From contig CAZNNH010000003.1 in NCBI GenBank assembly GCA_964574335.1, positions 37,458 through 101,457 on the forward strand: a stretch of DNA of 64,000 bases. Direction: 5' to 3'. This document shows positions 60,396 to 64,000 of this stretch, in pieces. Within the stretch, counting starts at the first letter, position 1. Each line of letters opens with the position of its first letter. This stretch comes from CAZNNH01 sp964574335. GTDB taxonomy: Bacteria; Acidobacteriota; Vicinamibacteria; Fen-336. A program made the translations under genes and the position numbers. The notes beneath the pieces are model-generated. The model was not told where the DNA came from and searched no databases. It was given only the letters and a program-made list of their open reading frames with translations.

Positions 60396-61451
60396 GTGGC
60401 GAAGCTGCCAGTAGGAGTCCTTGGGGGAACCGGCGCGGTCGGTCAGCGCTTCATCCAGCTTCTGGAGAGCCACCCGTGGTTCGAGGTGGCCGAGATCGCG
60501 GCGTCGGACCGCTCGGCGGGCAAGCCCTACAAGGAGGCCTGCACCTGGCGCCTGGCCGGGGGGATGCCGGAAGCGGCGGCCCGCCTGGAGGTGAAGGGGT
60601 GCGAGGGGCCGTTCCGCTCCCGCCTGCTGTTCTCGGGGCTGGACTCGAAGGTGGCGGGCGAGGTGGAGACCCAGCTCTCCGCTCAGGGACACGCCGTCGT
60701 CTCGAACTCCAAGAACCACCGGATGGACCCGCACGTGCCGATCCTGATCCCCGAGATCAACCCGTCCCACCTCGACTCGCTGGCGGCGCAGCAGAAGGCG
60801 GGCCGCAAGGGCTACATCGTCACCAACCCGAACTGCGTGGTGGTGGGCCTGGCGATGGGCCTGGCACCCCTGTACCAGGCCTACGGCATCGAGTCGGTGA
60901 CCGTGGCGACGCTGCAGGCGCTGTCCGGCGCCGGCTACCCGGGGGTCGCCTCGCTCGACGCCACCGACAACGTGATCCCGTTCATCGGCGGCGGCGAGGA
61001 GGCCAAGATCGAGGCCGAGCCGCTGAAGATCCTGGGCGGCTACCGCGACGGCCGCTTCGAGCTGGCCGACATGAAGATCTCGGCCTCGGTGCACCGGGTG
61101 GGCGTCTCCGACGGCCACACGATGGTGGCGTTCGTCCGGCTGCGCAAGGCGGCCACCCCGGAGCAGGCGATGAAGACGCTGGCGGACTTCCGGGGCGTGC
61201 CGCAGGAGCTGGGCCTGCCGACGGCGCCCAAGCGGCCGATCCACGTCTTCACCGAACCCGACCGGCCGCAGCCGCGCCTGGACCGGGAGCTGGAAGGCGG
61301 GATGGCGGTCTCGGTGGGCCGGGTGCGCGAGGACGGCGAGCGCGGCCTCAAGCTCGAGATCCTGGTGCACAACACGATCCGCGGCGCGGCCGGCGCCGCC
61401 ATCCTCAACGCCGAGCTGCTCCAGGCCAAGAAGCTGCTCCCGGCCCCGTAG
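60396..61451 (+). CDS. asd: aspartate-semialdehyde dehydrogenase
   Basis: A 351-residue NADP enzyme that reduces aspartyl phosphate to the semialdehyde for lysine, threonine and methionine. The NAD motif is PVGVLGGTGAVGQRFIQ. The catalytic Cys is in VTNPNCVVVGLAMG near residue 147. The His is in ISASVHRVGVSDGH near 230. QALSGAGYPGV near 170 follows. This is the archaeal/fungal-type Asd branch by its motifs. GTG start with a strong site. The PilZ protein follows by 43 bases. Confidence 0.95.
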   Translation: MAKLPVGVLGGTGAVGQRFIQLLESHPWFEVAEIAASDRSAGKPYKEACTWRLAGGMPEAAARLEVKGCEGPFRSRLLFSGLDSKVAGEVETQLSAQGHAVVSNSKNHRMDPHVPILIPEINPSHLDSLAAQQKAGRKGYIVTNPNCVVVGLAMGLAPLYQAYGIESVTVATLQALSGAGYPGVASLDATDNVIPFIGGGEEAKIEAEPLKILGGYRDGRFELADMKISASVHRVGVSDGHTMVAFVRLRKAATPEQAMKTLADFRGVPQELGLPTAPKRPIHVFTEPDRPQPRLDRELEGGMAVSVGRVREDGERGLKLEILVHNTIRGAAGAAILNAELLQAKKLLPAP

Positions 61452-61494
61452 GGCCCCGAATACCGCCGCTTGTGCAAGTGCTGGGCTAGAGACC

Positions 61495-62175
61495 GTGGGC
61501 ACGCCACCCCGTAGCAAAGAGCGCCGCTTCCCGCGCTTCACCGTGGAAGGCGTGCACGGGAAGATGGCGCTCAGCACGGTGGTGGACGTGGTCAACCTGA
61601 GCCTCGGCGGGATGGCGGTGCGCGCCGACCGGCGCTTCAACATCGGCTCCGAGTGCACGCTCAAGCTGCCGGTCGGCGAGCGCGAGCTGGTGGTCCAGGG
61701 GGTGGTGGTCTGGTCCTCGCTCACCGGCGTCACCCGCAAGGGCGACGACACCGTCGCCCAGTACTCGGCGGGGATCCGCTTTCGCGACATGCTCTCCGAG
61801 CGCCTCGAGGACCTGATCGACTTCATCGACCGCCACAAGATCGCCCAGGAGCACCGGCTGAGCGGCATCCGCTTCCTGATCAAGGCTAGAGGCAAGGCCA
61901 CCGTCAACGGGGTCGAGAACTACAAGGTCAAGCTGATCAGCCTGAGCGGCATGCTGATCGAGGCCGCCCGCAGCTTCGGCGTGGACGAGACCTACCCGAT
62001 GGAGATCCTCCCCCCGGACCAGGAGCCCATCGCCTTCACCGGACGCGTCGCCTCGGTCATGGAGAACGACCTCGACGACAACACCACGAACCAGATCGGC
62101 ATCGAGTTCCTGGAGATGGCACCGGAGCAGAGACGCCGCCTGACCACCTTCATCGCCTGTCTCTCGAACGACTGA
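61495..62175 (+). CDS. double PilZ-domain protein
   Basis: A 226-residue protein with two PilZ units. The first has RRFPRF (residues about 10-15, RxxxR-like) and VVDVVNLSLGGMAVRADR (NxSxxG motif) near 30-48. The second, with LIKARGKATVNG and VKLISLSGMLIEAAR near 140-155, is more diverged and lacks the Arg pair. PilZ domains bind c-di-GMP, so it is a likely receptor with no output domain. GTG start, and its SD is weak. Confidence 0.85.
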   Translation: MGTPPRSKERRFPRFTVEGVHGKMALSTVVDVVNLSLGGMAVRADRRFNIGSECTLKLPVGERELVVQGVVVWSSLTGVTRKGDDTVAQYSAGIRFRDMLSERLEDLIDFIDRHKIAQEHRLSGIRFLIKARGKATVNGVENYKVKLISLSGMLIEAARSFGVDETYPMEILPPDQEPIAFTGRVASVMENDLDDNTTNQIGIEFLEMAPEQRRRLTTFIACLSND

Positions 62176-62207
62176 CCGGAGGCCCGAGCGCCTCGAAAGC
62201 CCCACCC

Positions 62208-62236
62208 TTGCCGGCCGTTGGGGGCTCTGCTACACT
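62208..62236 (+). promoter_or_regulatory. promoter of tRNA-Ala
   Basis: TTGCCG (62208-62213) and TACACT (62231-62236) are 17 bases apart, and TGC before the -10 makes it extended. A start near 62243 precedes the tRNA by 9 bases. Confidence 0.65.
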
Positions 62237-62251
62237 TCCTTTCCCCCTCGT

Positions 62252-62327
62252 GGGCCGCTAGCTCAGCTGGGAGAGCGCCTGGTTCGCAATCAGGAGGTCG
62301 GGGGTTCGATCCCCCCGCGGTCCACCA
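62252..62327 (+). tRNA. tRNA-Ala (anticodon CGC)
   Basis: Full cloverleaf: acceptor GGGCCGC/GCGGTCC, D arm with CTCAGCTGGGAGAG, anticodon stem CCTGG/TCAGG with loop TTCGCAA (CGC reads GCG), T arm GGGGG-TTCGATC-CCCCC. A is the discriminator and CCA is encoded. It is 76 bases long. Confidence 0.96.
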
Positions 62328-62414
62328 ACTTAGAGAGACGACACACGACGCGCGGAGCCGCAGGGGGGCCCGCTGGTTCCCGGGGTAGCGCGGGTGTAGC
62401 AGCAGGCGGGTCCA

Positions 62415-62666
62415 TTGGCCAAGGTCGAGTACGAGATCCAGGCCGCGGCGGACGAGGGGCGCTACATCCTGTGGCACAGGAGCGGGGACGGAGACTGGGC
62501 GCCGGCCTTCAGCGCCCTGAGCGCGGACGAGGTCTTCGCCAAGGTCAGGCAGACCCAGCTCGAGGCCGGGATGCAGAGTGTCGCGATCCAGATTCGCGGG
62601 TGGGACGTCCCGGGCGGACCCGAGCTTCTTGAGCGCCTCGCTGCGAAGGCGGACCGACGAGCCTGA
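62415..62666 (+). CDS. small hypothetical protein
   Basis: An 83-residue protein starting at TTG (KVEYEIQAAADEGRYILWHR), then DGDWAPAFSALSADEVFAKV and a short helical end. I recognise no family. It is a stand-alone gene 88 bases from tRNA-Ala. The start is uncertain because the ribosome-binding site is weak and TTG is the only good option. Confidence 0.5.
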   Translation: MAKVEYEIQAAADEGRYILWHRSGDGDWAPAFSALSADEVFAKVRQTQLEAGMQSVAIQIRGWDVPGGPELLERLAAKADRRA

Positions 62667-62725
62667 AGATTGACGAAGCCGGGGCCACCGAGCTATCGTC
62701 CCAACCAGCCAGGAGAACAACGGCC

Positions 62726-63070
62726 ATGGGTGACGATCAGCGCGAGCCCGGTCCTTCGGATCTGAGCGAGGGTCGGGCCTTTCGGGTCGACTTTGAGATT
62801 CCGCCAAACCTCAACAGCGTTTACGCCACGAATCTGCTGGTGCAACACACCGAGCATGAGTTCATCATCAGCTTCTTCGAGGTTCAGCCACCGCCCCTCC
62901 TCGGCTCACCCGAGCAGAAGGACCAGCAACTGAAGGCGATCTCTTCGCTGAAGGGCAAGTGCCTCGCCCGCGTGGTCGTCTCGCCGGCCCGAATGCGCGA
63001 GTTCGTTCAGGTCATGTCCGACAACCTCTCGGGCCACGTGGCCAGGTTCGGTGAGGGCGGCGAGAAGTGA
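62726..63070 (+). CDS. DUF3467 protein
   Basis: A 114-residue protein of the DUF3467 family: RVDFEIPPNLNSVYATNLLV, then EFIISFFEVQPPP, then RVVVSPARMREFVQVMSDNL. Function unknown; members occur near mobile or toxin-like loci. AGGAGA precedes the ATG. The stop overlaps the next start (GTGA). Base composition looks lower in GC than the neighbours. Confidence 0.85.
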   Translation: MGDDQREPGPSDLSEGRAFRVDFEIPPNLNSVYATNLLVQHTEHEFIISFFEVQPPPLLGSPEQKDQQLKAISSLKGKCLARVVVSPARMREFVQVMSDNLSGHVARFGEGGEK

Positions 63071-63432
63071 ACGAGCAACTCTTCGTGGCGGTCAGCCAAA
63101 CGTCGAGTTCGACCTTCTCCGATTGGCACCCCGTACAGACGGCGGACTCCTTGCCACGGCAGCCAGCGAAGTCGAACCTCTGGGGACCGATCGCGCCCGG
63201 ATGGAAGCTCGAATATCCGCTGCCGCTCACCATTCAGCGAGATGACGACGGCTCACTGATCGTGAGCGATGATGTCTTCTACCAGTATGGCCACGGCTCC
63301 TCATGGGACGCCGCCGTCCGGGATCTCGTGCAAGCGCTACTCGAGTACAGGGAACTCCTGTCGGACGCATCAGACTCCCCGACCCAGAAAGTCGCCGAGC
63401 ACCTCGCGACCTATCTTCGCCCCGCGCGATAA
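63067..63432 (+). CDS. HicB-like small protein
   Basis: A 121-residue protein. The core LEYPLPLTIQRDDDGSLIVSDD, then YGHGSSWDAAVRDLVQALLEYRELL, has the partial-RNase-H pattern of HicB-type antitoxins (strands with DDGS, then a helix starting WDAA). No DNA-binding tail is visible. It is coupled to DUF3467 (GTGA) and followed by a HicA-like gene. The pair assignment is inference. Confidence 0.5.
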   Translation: MNEQLFVAVSQTSSSTFSDWHPVQTADSLPRQPAKSNLWGPIAPGWKLEYPLPLTIQRDDDGSLIVSDDVFYQYGHGSSWDAAVRDLVQALLEYRELLSDASDSPTQKVAEHLATYLRPAR

Positions 63433-63456
63433 AGGGCGGCGTTCCCAGCACACGAG

Positions 63457-63759
63457 ATGCCCTGGAAGGCGCGTGATGTGAAGGCAGCACTCACGCGGAA
63501 GTTCGGCTTCTCTCTCCAGAGCCAAGGCCGAAGCAACAGGCACGAGTGGTTCGCCAAGGACGTCCCCGGCGTCCCTCGGGTCCTCACGATGTTCTCCCAT
63601 GGGATGGTCGATCTATCTGACTCCCTACTCGGCAAGATCGCGAGACAACTGAGGGTCAGACGATCCGACCTAGACGCCATGGTTGGCTGCACGCAAAGCC
63701 TCGAGGACTACACCCGCAGACTGCGCGAGGCTGCCGACGGCACCCGCCGCGGGAGTTGA
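63457..63759 (+). CDS. HicA-like small protein
   Basis: A 100-residue protein reading KARDVKAALTRKFGFSLQSQG, then SNRHEWFAKDVPGVPRVLTMFSHG, then LLGKIARQLRVRRSDL. This is close to a HicA pattern (helix, then strands with S-x-H, then a helix), though the catalytic His of typical HicA sits in a longer-than-normal segment. It lies 24 bases from the HicB-like gene. The final 240 bases of the window (63760-64000) hold no gene I can support. Confidence 0.5.
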   Translation: MPWKARDVKAALTRKFGFSLQSQGRSNRHEWFAKDVPGVPRVLTMFSHGMVDLSDSLLGKIARQLRVRRSDLDAMVGCTQSLEDYTRRLREAADGTRRGS

Positions 63760-64000
63760 GTCGGTTCCGCGCCGCCGCTTGGCTCAGGCTGCGCGAGAGG
63801 CACACGAGCGGCCTCACCTCGCCGCTCCCGCACGCCTCGCACGGAGGCGCCGGCGGATCCGGGCGGGCAGCATCTCCCCGCCGAGCAGGTAGCAGCGCCC
63901 AGGACAAGACCTTGCGCCGCCGGGCCTCAGCCAGCACCACCCTACGGCCCCGGGCCTGAAGGACACGCCGAGACTCGCAGTTTCTTGGGCAGAGCCTAGT

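Noticed and set aside
63760..64000. Minus-strand frame with CEACGSG near the window end
   Set aside because: One Cys-x2-Cys pair alone, no family and no start site. It could be the edge of a transposase but cannot be supported.

Overview
The window is GC-rich (about 70% by eye) bacterial chromosome with genes packed into 4-bp stop/start overlaps. It carries two runs of N (10 and 100 bases), so it is a draft or metagenome scaffold. A roughly 800-residue duplicated FtsX/MacB permease without an ATPase partner (20.8-23.2 kb), the mix of sensors and the high GC suggest Acidobacteriota, perhaps a Thermoanaerobaculia-like lineage. This placement is inference; no 16S gene is present.

Layout. 0-12.4 kb: envelope and polysaccharide genes (surface protein end, flippase-like membrane protein, three glycosyltransferases of GT4/GT2 type, polysaccharide deacetylase, large membrane protein, sugar epimerase/reductase, YIP1-like and DUF2752 membrane proteins), with a LonN-type protein and a lone Cache sensor between them. 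12.5-19.3 kb: housekeeping (gatC-gatA, DUF2062, thiL), a 6S RNA gene, a CbpA-type DnaJ and a secreted M28 peptidase. 19.5-29.6 kb: accessory zone with tRNA-Glu, two toxin-antitoxin modules, the duplicated permease, an esterase, a PQQ-repeat protein, a methyltransferase, and two decayed genes. 29.6-39.2 kb: signalling (Ser/Thr kinase with a cyclic-nucleotide-binding domain, Sel1-repeat protein, HisKA-receiver-class III cyclase-PilZ-like protein, MBL hydrolase), a MetX-family acyltransferase, and a GrpE-like protein joined through a Glu/Ala microsatellite to a membrane-anchored C-terminal part.

39.3-56.4 kb: sugar catabolism. A LacI regulator is coupled to an L-fucose/L-arabinose isomerase; ribulokinase, an AraD-type epimerase/aldolase, a zinc sugar dehydrogenase and a DUF4380 mutarotase-like protein form a divergent operon; a GntP permease, a sugar-binding protein, a HAD phosphatase and xylulokinase follow. 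Together they could take arabinose- or pentitol-type sugars to xylulose 5-phosphate. 56.4-62.3 kb: AlaX editing enzyme, EamA exporter, dGTPase, asd, a double PilZ protein, tRNA-Ala. 62.4-63.8 kb: small, compositionally different genes (DUF3467 and a HicB/HicA-like pair) beside tRNA-Ala, possibly an island edge. The last 240 bases hold nothing I can support.

Most worth following: (1) an intergenic repeat of three consecutive hairpins at 42.1 and 54.7-54.9 kb with a compensatory base-pair change, one copy ending five bases before the xylB ribosome-binding site; (2) the GrpE-like fusion across the 100-N gap; (3) a kinase with a cyclic-nucleotide-binding domain 1.5 kb from a class III cyclase with altered purine-contact residues; (4) a five-copy TCCACA array phased on the DNA helix; (5) a 13-bp duplication showing that the apparent truncation of the isomerase is a scaffolding artefact.
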